A DNA stretch of 55,222 bases, from the IMG/VR virus record IMGVR_UViG_3300046740_000635, positions 1 to 55,222 of that record, one strand, 5' to 3'. Position numbers and translations under genes: made by a program. Source of the stretch: a virus. Below, one piece after another: positions 7,707 to 16,900 of this stretch. The first letter of the stretch is position 1; each line of letters begins with the position of its first letter. A model generated the notes under the pieces. It saw only the letters and a list, made by a program, of their open reading frames with translations. It was not told where the DNA came from and did not search any database.

Positions 7707-8141
7707 ATGGACCAGATGAACGGAACCACCGTCGTGCGTAACACCCGGATGACCATGGACAACATGATCGAACGCTATGTGTTGCTCAGGGATAAGAAGA
7801 AGGAAATGGAGGACGCCTACAAGGCCTCGGTCGCGCCTATCATAACGTTCATGGAACGGCTTGAGGGATACATGCTGGAGGCCATGAACGAGAGCGGTCT
7901 CAGCTCGATGAAATCCAAACACGGCACCTCGTATAAGTCTCTGCGCACCTCGGCCAAGGTGGTCGACTGGCCGGCCGCGCTCGGTTACATCAGGGCCAAC
8001 GAGGCCTGGGATCTGCTGGAGGCGCGCGTCTCCAAACTGGCCGCGCAGGAACTCATCAAGGAAACCAAGGAGCCAATTCCAGGGGTTGAAACCGCGTCGG
8101 AATGGGTTGTGAATGTCCGTCGCGCGAACGACAATTCGTAA
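7707..8141 (+). CDS. conserved phage replication-cluster protein, 144 aa
   Basis: An acidic/basic helical protein starting MDQMNGTTVVRNTRMTMDNM. Features: RYVLLRDKKKEMEDAYKA, then a helix, GLSSMKSKHGTSYKSLRTSA, DWPAALGYIRANEAWDLLEA, and a C-terminal ASEWVVNVRRAN. This layout recurs in phage proteins next to ssDNA-binding and primase genes, but I know of no defined role. A strong TAAGGAGTGA precedes the ATG. It begins the second replication segment together with the 371-aa protein. Confidence 0.75.
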   Translation: MDQMNGTTVVRNTRMTMDNMIERYVLLRDKKKEMEDAYKASVAPIITFMERLEGYMLEAMNESGLSSMKSKHGTSYKSLRTSAKVVDWPAALGYIRANEAWDLLEARVSKLAAQELIKETKEPIPGVETASEWVVNVRRANDNS

Positions 8142-8164
8142 ATATCCACAAGGAGTGACACACA

Positions 8165-9280
8165 ATGAGTGGTAACCAACTGGTCAGCCTGGGCGCGCTG
8201 CCCTCGCATCTGGCCAACGCGCCGCGCCGTCTTAATCTGAACGCGGCGGCGCGTGCCAATCTGCAGGCATCGTTCGCGGTATTGAAGATACGCGGCAAGA
8301 ACTGGCGCGTGCGCTATCGGGGTGACGAGACGCTCATCCAGATGTCGGCGGGCACCGGTCACGACGGGCGCCCGTTGCCCGAAGCGCCCGTCATGCACGT
8401 CGATGTCGTCATCGTGGGCGTCGCCTCGGCGATCAGCAAGAAGTGGTTCAACGGCGGCTACGCTGACGGCGAGAGCCGGGCCCCCGATTGCTTCTCCATC
8501 GACGGTATGTCGCCCGATCCCGCCAGCGCGCTGAAGCAGAACACGCATTGCGCCACCTGCCCGCAGAACATCTGGGGGTCGGTGACCACCGAGAGCGGGC
8601 GCAAGGCCAAGGCATGCCGCGACGGGCGCCGCATCGCCGTGGTCCCCGGCAGCGACATCGCCAACGAGACGTTCGGCGGTGCCATGCTGCTGGACATCCC
8701 GCCCACCTCGCTGACCAACCTCGACGCCTATTCGCGCCAGCTTGAGCGCAATCAGGCGGACATGTCAATGGTGGTCACGCGCATCTCGTTCAACCCCGAC
8801 GTCACGCACCAGGAACTGGTGTTCAGGGCGATGCGCTGGGTCGAGTCGGCGGAAGACACCGCGCTGATCGAGGAACACGCGCTTGGCGATCAGGTGAAGC
8901 GCATGCTGGAGGAAGAGACCTCCGACGTCACGGCGGACCCGCTGGTGCCGGGCGAGCGTCCGGCGCACCTGGCGCTGGTGCCGCCCAGGCCGGCGCGTCC
9001 GGCACCCGCCGCCGCCATGGAGGCCGAGACGCCGAAGCCCGCGCCGGAGCCGCCGCCTCCGGCACCCCCACCCGCGCCCCAGCCGCAGCCCGTGGCGGCG
9101 AAGCGCACGGCGGGGTTCGCGGCCCAGCCTCAGGTGGCACAGCCTCAGGTGGCGACTCAGGCCGCGCCTCAGGCCGCGCCTCAGGCACTGGCCGAAGCCG
9201 TCGCCGCGCAGACGACCGTCATCCAGGGCGCGCCCGCATCGCTGGAGGAAGAGATCGACAATCTGATGCGCGACCTTTGA
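8165..9280 (+). CDS. putative ssDNA-binding/replication protein, 371 aa
   Basis: Residues 1-265 form a folded domain containing HCATCPQN and a later Cys (KAKACRDG), a likely zinc site. Residues about 265-345 are a Pro/Ala/Gln-rich linker with short repeats (QPQVAQPQVATQAAPQ). The C-terminus is acidic (EEEIDNLMRDL), the usual feature of single-stranded-DNA-binding proteins that recruit partners. It lies just before the primase-helicase. The ssDNA-binding role rests on this architecture and position and is not proven. An AAGGAGTGA site precedes the ATG; a hairpin follows the stop. Confidence 0.6.
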   Translation: MSGNQLVSLGALPSHLANAPRRLNLNAAARANLQASFAVLKIRGKNWRVRYRGDETLIQMSAGTGHDGRPLPEAPVMHVDVVIVGVASAISKKWFNGGYADGESRAPDCFSIDGMSPDPASALKQNTHCATCPQNIWGSVTTESGRKAKACRDGRRIAVVPGSDIANETFGGAMLLDIPPTSLTNLDAYSRQLERNQADMSMVVTRISFNPDVTHQELVFRAMRWVESAEDTALIEEHALGDQVKRMLEEETSDVTADPLVPGERPAHLALVPPRPARPAPAAAMEAETPKPAPEPPPPAPPPAPQPQPVAAKRTAGFAAQPQVAQPQVATQAAPQAAPQALAEAVAAQTTVIQGAPASLEEEIDNLMRDL

Positions 9281-9296
9281 TGAACGTTTGACCTTG

Positions 9297-9326
9297 CGAA
9301 GGGCGCGGCTGCAACCGCGCCCTTCG
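9297..9326 (+). terminator. stable hairpin between 371-aa gene and primase-helicase
   Basis: A perfect 12-bp stem, CGAAGGGCGCGG (9297-9308) with its complement at 9315-9326, around a 6-base loop. The tail is only TATT, so it is a weak intrinsic terminator at best. It may attenuate transcription or stabilise the upstream mRNA. It fills the gap before the GTG start at 9347. Confidence 0.6.
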
Positions 9327-9346
9327 TATTCATGGAGGTCAGTTCA

Positions 9347-12337
9347 GTGGTCGAGGAAACGAACACGGGTACGGAACAATTTCTCGCGCGTGTGGTTCCG
9401 GCGCAAGGCAATTATCTCACGATCACGTGGCCCGGTCCTAACCCTAAAGCGGGATGGCCATACCGCAGCTACAAACCTTCACAAACGGATCAGGCGGCGG
9501 ACATCTTAAGATGGGCCACGCGTCGCGGCGTGGATGCCTATCACGCGGTCGCGTCGTTCAACATGGCCGAGATATCCGTCAACACGCGCGGCGATCAGGT
9601 GACGCGCGCCAGACGCGAGCAGACCAACGTACATCTCATACGCACGCTGGTGATGGACGCCGACGTCAAGCGCGACGGCGACGGCAAGGACCCCACGAAC
9701 ACGTTTCACGACCGTCGTAAAGCCATCGAGTGGCTGGTCGGATTTTGCAAGGCCACCTCGATCCCGATGCCCAACCTCGCGGTCAACTCGGGCTACGGGT
9801 TCCATTGGTACTGGATCCTCGAAGACCCGATCACGCTGGCCGCGTGGCAGCCCATGGCCGACAGCCTGAAGAACGCCATGCTGGCCAACGGCTGGGTGGG
9901 CGACACCGGGCCCACCGTCGACGGCGCCCGCATCCTGCGCCCGCCCGGGACGATGAACTTCAAAGCGGGCAAGGACAAAGGCGTGCCCGTCACGGTGCTC
10001 CCCAGGTTTACCCTGGCGGACTATCCGAACCAGTGGATCGCGGACGCGCTGGCGCCCTGGATGGGCATGACCCAGACCAGGGCGCGCACCGGCACGGGCG
10101 GCGCCAGCATCACCATGCTGGGTCCGCGCCCGGCGCACCTGGGCACGCCGAACGCGGCGCTCAACCAGGCGGCGCATGGCGGGCTGGAGAGCCGCTATAA
10201 ATTCTCCGAGATCGCGAAGAAGTGCGAGCAGGTCAAACTCAGTCTGGCCAGTAACGGCAAAGGCGATCCGTATCCGCTCTGGTATCTCAGGCACATCACG
10301 CTGAGCGTGTTCACCAGTGATGGTCGCGACTTCGTCCACGAGTTCTCCAGGGGCGATCCCAGATATGTCCCGGCCGACACGGACGCCGCCGTCCTGCGCG
10401 CCGAGGACGAGCGCGACCGCAAGGGTCTCGGCGCGCCGCTCTGCGCGCAATACGACACCACCCGCCCAGGTGTCTGCGACACATGTCCGTTCAAGGGCCA
10501 GATCAAAACCCCGTTGGTGCTTGGCGCCGAGGCCGACGACCTGCCTTTCAACTACCGTCGTAGAGCCGTGAACGGCGAGCCGCGCATCGAACGGCGGGAA
10601 GGCAGCGGCGAGGACGTCGAGTGGAAGCTGCTGTTCGAGGGCGACGTGGCCGACCCCAGGCTGGACGCGGTGTCGATAGGCGGGCACCGGCTGACCATGA
10701 CCTACCGGCTGGCGGGCAAGGAGTACCCGGTATCGGGCACCGCCGCCGACATGACCACGCAGATCCCGGTTGGCTATTTCGAGCGGCAGGGCATGGCGGT
10801 CACGCGCCACACCGCCGCGCATATTGGAGACTTCGTCATGGCGTGGATCACGCAGTTACGCATGCGTCAGGCGACGCGCAACGACGTCGTCAGGCCGTTC
10901 GGATGGAACTTCAACGCCGCCGGCGAGCGCAGCGGCGTCGCCATCGCCGGCACGCTCTACCGCACCGACGGGCGCGAGGAGGCCGTGGCCGGGGGTGACC
11001 CCAAGATCCTCGCCATGTATCGCCCGGCCGGCGACATCAAGCACTGGAAGCGCGCGGCCCAGTTGTTCGAAGGCACCGGCAGGCCGGACCTGCAGGCGAT
11101 CATCGCCACCTCGTTCGGTGCCATGCTGATCTCGTTATGCGGTGACGTGCGCGGCATGACGCTGAACTTCTGGTCGACCGAGAGCGGCGTGGGCAAGTCC
11201 AGCGCGATCAAGGTGGGCCAGTCGGTATGGGGCGATTACAAACTCATGCAATCGATGCAGGACACGCCCAACGCGGTCATGCGCAGTCTGAGCGAGCCCA
11301 GGATCCTGATACGCTACTGGGACGAACTACGCGTGCGCAAGGATTACCAGGAGCAGTTCGTGGAGATGATCTTCACGATACCGCAGGGCAAGGAACGCGC
11401 GCGGCTGCATTCCGACACGACGTTGCGCGAGGTCGGCGAGTGGGAGACCATGCTGGTGTTCACCTCCAACCGGCCCTGCCAGGACTACCTGCTGGCGCGC
11501 GACGATGGCACCGACTCGGGCATGGCGCGCGTGCTGGAGATCGAGATGGCCAAGGTGACCACGGCCTACGATCCGCTGGCCGGGCAGCACATCAAGCTCT
11601 GCGAGACCAACTACGGCCATGCCGGGCGCGTGTTCGCCAAATACGTCGCCACGCACCTGCCCGAGGTGCAGGCCAAGCTGGCGACGATCCTGAAGTCCCT
11701 TGGCACCGGCCTGGAGATGCAGCAGGACGAGCGGTTCAGCGTCACCGCCATGGCATGCACGCTGGTGGGCGCGGCCATCGCCAGGAAACTGGGTCTGTTC
11801 GACTTCGACCTGAAGGGCATCAACGATGTCCTGACCAGGGCGTTCAGGACCCAGCGCGAGCAGCGCTCCACGCGGACCCTGGTCTCGGCCGATGGCGGCA
11901 TGGATATCGAGGAGATCGTCAACGAGTTCATCTATTCGCAGGCGGATTACCGGTTGCGCACGCATGCTTTCGCCACGCTGGGCGGCGGGCGCGTCGAGGC
12001 GATCCATTCCCCCAAGGGCAACGTGGTCAGGCTGCAGATCGCCGACGCGCTCAAGGTGGTGCGCGTCTCGCGTCCCGCGTTCCAGGAATGGTTGCGTGAT
12101 CGCAACCGTCCCGCCAGCACCATCGTCGAGCACCTCAAGACGAAGATGGGCGCGCTCGAACACCGCAAGGTGATCGGCGCCGGCACCGGGTTCGGCGGCG
12201 GCGGGCTGACATGGTGCCTGGACATCCCGCTGACCGGGCGGCTCGCCGACATCGTGCTGAACACCGAGGAACCCATCGCCGGCACGCGCCCGCCAGCGAA
12301 GAAGGCACGCAAGGCACCGACCGACTTAATCCGGTAG
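9347..12337 (+). CDS. primase-helicase (AEP/PrimPol-like plus SF3/DUF927-like ATPase), 996 aa
   Basis: A large fused replication enzyme. The N-terminal archaeo-eukaryotic-type primase shows VMDADV (Asp about 104 and 106), AVNSGYGFHWYW (residues about 145-156) and ILRPPGTMNFK. A cysteine cluster (CAQYDTTRPGVCDTC) follows near residue 370. The C-terminal ATPase has Walker A STESGVGKSS (Lys about 617), Walker B ILIRYWDEL (Asp about 659, Glu about 660) and the sensor VFTSNRP. I chose the GTG at 9347 because GGAGG lies 8 bases upstream; the ATG at 9332 is part of that site and itself has none. It probably primes and unwinds DNA for the phage polymerase. Confidence 0.85.
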   Translation: MVEETNTGTEQFLARVVPAQGNYLTITWPGPNPKAGWPYRSYKPSQTDQAADILRWATRRGVDAYHAVASFNMAEISVNTRGDQVTRARREQTNVHLIRTLVMDADVKRDGDGKDPTNTFHDRRKAIEWLVGFCKATSIPMPNLAVNSGYGFHWYWILEDPITLAAWQPMADSLKNAMLANGWVGDTGPTVDGARILRPPGTMNFKAGKDKGVPVTVLPRFTLADYPNQWIADALAPWMGMTQTRARTGTGGASITMLGPRPAHLGTPNAALNQAAHGGLESRYKFSEIAKKCEQVKLSLASNGKGDPYPLWYLRHITLSVFTSDGRDFVHEFSRGDPRYVPADTDAAVLRAEDERDRKGLGAPLCAQYDTTRPGVCDTCPFKGQIKTPLVLGAEADDLPFNYRRRAVNGEPRIERREGSGEDVEWKLLFEGDVADPRLDAVSIGGHRLTMTYRLAGKEYPVSGTAADMTTQIPVGYFERQGMAVTRHTAAHIGDFVMAWITQLRMRQATRNDVVRPFGWNFNAAGERSGVAIAGTLYRTDGREEAVAGGDPKILAMYRPAGDIKHWKRAAQLFEGTGRPDLQAIIATSFGAMLISLCGDVRGMTLNFWSTESGVGKSSAIKVGQSVWGDYKLMQSMQDTPNAVMRSLSEPRILIRYWDELRVRKDYQEQFVEMIFTIPQGKERARLHSDTTLREVGEWETMLVFTSNRPCQDYLLARDDGTDSGMARVLEIEMAKVTTAYDPLAGQHIKLCETNYGHAGRVFAKYVATHLPEVQAKLATILKSLGTGLEMQQDERFSVTAMACTLVGAAIARKLGLFDFDLKGINDVLTRAFRTQREQRSTRTLVSADGGMDIEEIVNEFIYSQADYRLRTHAFATLGGGRVEAIHSPKGNVVRLQIADALKVVRVSRPAFQEWLRDRNRPASTIVEHLKTKMGALEHRKVIGAGTGFGGGGLTWCLDIPLTGRLADIVLNTEEPIAGTRPPAKKARKAPTDLIR
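9706..9720. repeat. dispersed palindrome copy (TCACGACCGTCGTAA)
   Basis: A copy inside the primase-helicase gene, with half-sites TCACGAC and TTACGAC around a central C. Confidence 0.5.
10549..10563. repeat. dispersed palindrome copy (CAACTACCGTCGTAG)
   Basis: A copy inside the primase-helicase gene that holds one of the four exact ACTACCGTCGTA 12-mers in the window. Confidence 0.55.
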
Positions 12338-12340
12338 TAA
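12326..12340. repeat. dispersed palindrome copy (TTAATCCGGTAGTAA)
   Basis: A copy at the end of the primase-helicase gene that includes its stop codon and lies just before the next ribosome-binding site. The right half-site is exact. Confidence 0.5.
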
Positions 12341-12355
12341 AACAGAGGGGGAAGG

Positions 12356-12748
12356 ATGTTACGGAAACTGACGGTGGACGAACGCGCCCAGCTGTGGGCC
12401 CGCACCCGGCCTGGTGCCCACCATGCCCAGGGGCCCTGGACCAGGGTCGAGATCTCCATGCTGAAGAGCGGCCACGTCACGCACGGGCTGAGCGATAAGG
12501 CGCTGTGGTCATGGTGCCAGACGCATGAGGTGAAGCGCCACCCCGACGCCATCGAGGCCAAGCTGGTGGAACTCAATCATTTCGTGCCGCTCACGCCTTA
12601 CGAGCGCGCCCGTGACGCGCTGCGCAAGGAGGTGGAGGCGGCGCGCGCCGAGGCGCCGAGCGCGCCGCTCTACCGGCCGTCGATCCGGGAGATCGACGCG
12701 TTCATCCACGGCGTGTCGGTCAAGACCCAGGCCGGGAGACGCGCCTGA
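12356..12748 (+). CDS. hypothetical protein, 130 aa
   Basis: A basic, mostly helical protein starting MLRKLTVDERAQLWARTRPG. It has a Trp-rich middle (ALWSWCQTHEVKRHPDAIEA) and a C-terminal helix (YERARDALRKEVEAARAEA). GGGGGAAGG precedes the ATG. It is the last gene of the + strand replication arm, and its 3' end overlaps the convergent PEP-CTERM gene by 29 bases. The middle resembles a helix-turn-helix in pattern (VTHGLSDKALWSWC), but I cannot assign it. Confidence 0.65.
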   Translation: MLRKLTVDERAQLWARTRPGAHHAQGPWTRVEISMLKSGHVTHGLSDKALWSWCQTHEVKRHPDAIEAKLVELNHFVPLTPYERARDALRKEVEAARAEAPSAPLYRPSIREIDAFIHGVSVKTQAGRRA

Positions 12749-13472
12749 CGAAGCCCAGGCCCAGCAGGCCCACGCCCATAAGTGCCAGGCTCATGGGTTC
12801 CGGCGTGCTGACATCCGCGCCCGGCGTCGGGACCAGGAAGAAGCTCTCGGCGCCGTCCGATGCGTTGGACCACCGCGCGTAGAACTCGATCTGCGAGTCG
12901 GGTTGCAGGTCGTTTCGGTCGATGTTGAAACCACTCAACACGTAGTCCGGGAAGCCGGTGCCGTTGTTCGCGGTCGGCAACGGTGTCCCGACCAGCGGAT
13001 TGTAGTCGGCCAGGATGTTTTTGTTTACCACGTCGACCACGACGAACCTCTCAAGCACTTCCGGTCCCTGGCCGGTGCCGGTGTTCACGTCGATACCGAC
13101 ATCGAGTTTACCATTGAGATCCAGCTGGCTCAGCAGGAACGCGCGCAAGAACGAAACGAGATAGGGCGTGCCCTGTACATCATCACCGAGTTGCTGGTGG
13201 CCCAGCGCGGCCGTTGAGAAGTCGCTGAAGGCGGTCTGGTTGCCGCCCTGCTTGTAGTTGTTGTAGCCGAAGTCGGCGGGCTGCTGGGGCTGCTGGGTGC
13301 CGCATATAAGACACGGCGTGTTCAGCGGCTGGTTGCCGGGGGGCGGCACGGCGATGAGCTGGAGCGCGCTGGTGAACGCGTTGTCGCTGTAGCCCAGCAG
13401 ACTGATGATGTCGGCCTGGGCGGGCAGGGCCAGACCCATGAGGGCGGTGGCCGCGAGGAGGATGTTCCGCAT
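12720..13472 (-). CDS. PEP-CTERM sorting-domain protein, 250 aa
   Basis: A predicted secreted or surface protein. It has a Sec signal peptide (MRNILLAATALMGLALPAQA) and a C-terminal PEP-CTERM signal at residues about 223-250: TPEP, a 15-residue hydrophobic helix (LALMGVGLLGLGF), then RR. In bacteria this tail is recognised by an exosortase (EpsH family), which anchors exported proteins linked to exopolysaccharide. The middle (residues about 25-220) has no recognised domain. The gene ends the virion operon, after an HNH nuclease and a membrane peptide, and looks like an accessory gene acquired from a host. A phage origin for such a protein is unusual. Confidence 0.85.
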   Translation of the reverse strand: MRNILLAATALMGLALPAQADIISLLGYSDNAFTSALQLIAVPPPGNQPLNTPCLICGTQQPQQPADFGYNNYKQGGNQTAFSDFSTAALGHQQLGDDVQGTPYLVSFLRAFLLSQLDLNGKLDVGIDVNTGTGQGPEVLERFVVVDVVNKNILADYNPLVGTPLPTANNGTGFPDYVLSGFNIDRNDLQPDSQIEFYARWSNASDGAESFFLVPTPGADVSTPEPMSLALMGVGLLGLGFVRRVSRPGS

Positions 13473-13484
13473 CTGTGACTTCCC

Positions 13485-13739
13485 TTAATTGTTGAATTTC
13501 TGCCGGTTCACTTTGCCCGAGACAATGCGCAGGTTGCTTCTCGCATCCGTGCCGCCCTTGGACAAGGGTTTGATATGGTCGACCGTTAGTTTCGAATGCG
13601 GCGAGATCTTACCCGCCTTGATCTCGGCGGTGCGCGCCTGGTCGCGCACGACGCGCTTCTTCTTGCCCGCCTCGCTGGTCTCCCGCGCGATGTACCATGC
13701 CCGGTTCCGTTCGTAGTTCGCGTGCGATTTACTGGCCAT
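13485..13739 (-). CDS. HNH endonuclease, 84 aa
   Basis: A small HNH nuclease: VDHIKPLSKGGTDARSNLRI holds the catalytic His pair and the Asn of the fold. The N-terminal half is basic (YERNRAWYIARETSEAGKKK). The ATG at 13739 was chosen because it lies 7 bp after the stop of the small membrane protein. A longer frame would start at 13775 but overlaps that gene. It could be a free-standing homing nuclease or a packaging-linked HNH protein. Its place in the accessory end of the operon favours the former. Confidence 0.85.
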   Translation of the reverse strand: MASKSHANYERNRAWYIARETSEAGKKKRVVRDQARTAEIKAGKISPHSKLTVDHIKPLSKGGTDARSNLRIVSGKVNRQKFNN

Positions 13740-13746
13740 CACGGGT

Positions 13747-13917
13747 TCATCCCTGAATGACAAACCCAAACACACGCCATCCCAACAGGAAGATCAGCAC
13801 CGCGTAAACCCAGCCGTTGTAGGAGGTCCAGTAGACCTGCCCGGTCGGTGTCCGTCCCCATGCGCCGAACAACAGCGTGATGACGAAGATCACCCAGAAC
13901 AATAATCCAATCGACAT
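13747..13917 (-). CDS. small two-pass membrane protein, 56 aa
   Basis: A short gene starting MSIGLLFWVIFVITLLFGAW. Two hydrophobic helices (about residues 3-20 and 36-55) flank a polar loop (GRTPTGQVYWTSYNGW). The ATG has AGGAG eight bases upstream and follows the stop of the 2362-aa gene by 9 bases. It could be a holin-like protein, but no endolysin gene is adjacent and the HNH and PEP-CTERM genes follow. Function not assigned. Confidence 0.75.
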   Translation of the reverse strand: MSIGLLFWVIFVITLLFGAWGRTPTGQVYWTSYNGWVYAVLIFLLGWRVFGFVIQG

Positions 13918-13926
13918 CACACACTC

Positions 13927-16900
13927 CTAGTGGTTGGCGAAGCTCCCCGTCTCCATGAGCTGACGCTCGCCGGCCTTGGGTAGCCTGAGGCCGAACGCGC
14001 CCGGATGCAGCGTGCCTTTCCGGCGTTCGTTCAGCTGCTGCAGCAGCTGATCATGGGTGATCTTCGAACCGAAGTTGACGTTCCCGTCGGCGTTGAACCG
14101 GCGGATGTCCGACATGACGGCGGCGCGGTCACCGGGGTCCGCTTCGAGCCACCTCTGGACCAGTCTGCTCCGGGTCTCGTTCATATGGTCGCGTGCCTGG
14201 ACGATGGCCTGCCGACCCATGCGCGCCTCGGATACGCTGGAGGGCGCGATGCCGACCGCCTGGTAGGCCACGTCCAGCGGACTGATCTTCGACGGTGCCA
14301 GGATCTGCTTGCCGCGCGCGTCGACAGCGCCCTTGGTGGCGAGCCCATAAGCCTTGACCGGGTCGCGCAGGATGCGTGGCAGCATGGCTACCGCGCCGCC
14401 TCGCAGTTCGCCGTCCATCATCTTGGCCATGCCGCTCACGATGCTGCCCACGTCCTCGCCCGCCGCGCCGAGCATGAGATGGCCGCCGAACTCGGCGAAG
14501 TCCTTCGGCGAGTAGCCATTAAGCTGGGGTATGTTCAGCATGTTGTTCACACCCAGCCGGTGCGACATGTCCGCGCCGAACAGATGCGGCACGCCCTGGC
14601 CCACGATCTCACCCAGGGTGGGGCCGATGGTCTTCGCCAGCCACTGCCGCATCTCCAGCACGCGATCCTTGGGTTTGTGACCCGTCGCCAGGTCGTAGGC
14701 GCCACCCAGGTAGCGCACGGGATCGGCGACCCAGGTCAGCGCGCCCGCCATGAGCGAGTGCATCATGACCGTGCCGGTGAATTGCAGGAAGGCTTCCTTA
14801 CGCACCGCCGGATCGACGCCCTTGCCGAACGAGTCGCGCATCAGGTTGGCGATCAGCCAGGTCTCGTTGAGGCCGTATTGTTTGAACTGCATGATCGGCG
14901 CCGCCGCGCGGCCGAACATGCCCTTCTCCGTGGTGATGCGCGCCCGGTTGGCCACCGAGTAGTTGGGCGCCTTGCGCAGGGTGTTCTCCGCGAAGTCCAT
15001 CGCGTCCTTGATGCCCTCGCCCTTGCCGCGCGCCGTCCTGAACGCGGCCCACGCGCCGCTGATGCGGCTCATCTCGTCGCTGGCGTGGGTCGTGGCGCTG
15101 GATATCTCCAGGAAGCGGTCCCACAGATTGCCGGCCGTGGTGGGACGCGACAGTTCCCTGAGCGACGCCGCCTCAGTGTTGCCGAACAACCCGAGGTCGG
15201 TGAAGTGTTTGAAGAACCGGTTCACTTCACTACCGTCGTAACCCCTGGTCAGTAATCTTTGTTTGGCCATCTCGGCGAAATCGTAGTTGACCGAGCTGAG
15301 CGGCTTGCCGATCAGCGCGTCGAGCGTGTTCCTGGCACCCTTGCCTATGATGGATGGCGCGAGATCCTTGAGCGACCGACTCAACTCCAACGCGGCGCGT
15401 CCGAAGCCATGCCGGGCTCCGATGAATACGGCCATCTTCATGTGCATCTCGGCGGCTTCGACCGCCACGCGGGACAGGCTCATCATGCTCTGCGCGTAGC
15501 CGAACGCCGAGACCTTCCGCGCCAGGGCGAACCCACCCGCGTGGTTCAGTTCGTCACCGTTCTGAAACCGCTTGCGTAGCTCGTGGTAAAGCTGGTCGCG
15601 CAACACGCTGTCGCCATCCCCGGCGCCGGCCCGCTGGTCGTTGAACGCCTTCATCCTCTCGAAGGCCGCGTCCCGCTCACCGCCGTGCATTATGGTGCCG
15701 ATGCGCCGGCCCGATGCCTGGAGGTCGGTGCCGAGGGCACGCGCCACATCCTTGGACGCGCCCGCCACGTAGCGGCGCCTGGCGGTGGCGCGCTCCTGGC
15801 CGGACGCGTACTGCATCTGCAGGTGCGCCGCCATTTCCTCCAGCGCGTTGGCATGCGCCCGCAAGGCGGGGTCCCGCCGGACCGCCGCGATCATCTCATC
15901 GACCACGGGGGAAAGGCGCATCTGCCGTTGCGCCACGATATCGTTGCGCTCGCGCACGTCCTGGACGTCGGCCACGCCGTCGGCCAGTTGCTTGTTACGG
16001 AACGCCGCCGCCTCGCTCGGCTTCTCGAAGAACTGCACGCCGTATCCGGGGTCGCCGGGTTGCCCGCCATACTCGACGACGAAGTCACCGTAGCGGCGCA
16101 TCGGGAAGTAGTCCCCGTCGACGAAGCCCATGCGGGTCAGTTTGGCCATGCCCCTGGCTATGCGCTTATGATCCTGGGCGATGGCGGCGTTGTCGGGGTC
16201 GGACAGGAACGCGTCCAGCCGCTCCTTGCTGGCCATGGTGTGGCGCATCAGTGCCTTCTCGGCGTCGGTCGCGTTGGGCATGAACCGATTGACCAGGTTG
16301 TCGGCCACCGCCTGCCGCTCGACGGCGTATTTCTCGGTCAGCAGGTCACGGGTTTTGACATAGAGGGCTTGCTTCTCCGGCGTCATGGCGTCGAAGCGCG
16401 ACTGCAACGCACTCAGTTGGGCGCGCTCGTCGGGCGTGGTCAGGTGCGCGTTGGCGTCCGCCTCGCGCGTGCCCAGGGCCGCGCGGGCATACCCGGCGTC
16501 GTTCATCAGTTCGGCCACGTCGTCGTGCTTCACAAGTTCGCGCGCGACCTCGGCGAACCTTGGCGCGAACTTGCGCAGGAAGCGGTCGCTCGCCACCTGG
16601 GCGTGTTCCTGCGCCGTGCGGATGGCCACGGCGTGGTTGACGTCGCCGTCCTGGAATTTACTACGGAAGCGATCAATCAGCCGGTCGAAATGAATGGTGG
16701 ACAGCAGGTTGCGGAACGCGCCGGGTTTGAGGTTATCGCCCACCGCGTCCAGGGTGCGCTCGGCCACGTGGCTGGCGCGCTCGCCGAATGCCTCGTGCGC
16801 GGACCACGCCAGCGGTGCCGAGTCGGCCCGCAATCGGGGATCGGGGTGCAGGTATTTCTCGTTGAACTTCGCGGCACGCTGCGCGATGTCGGTGACGGGC

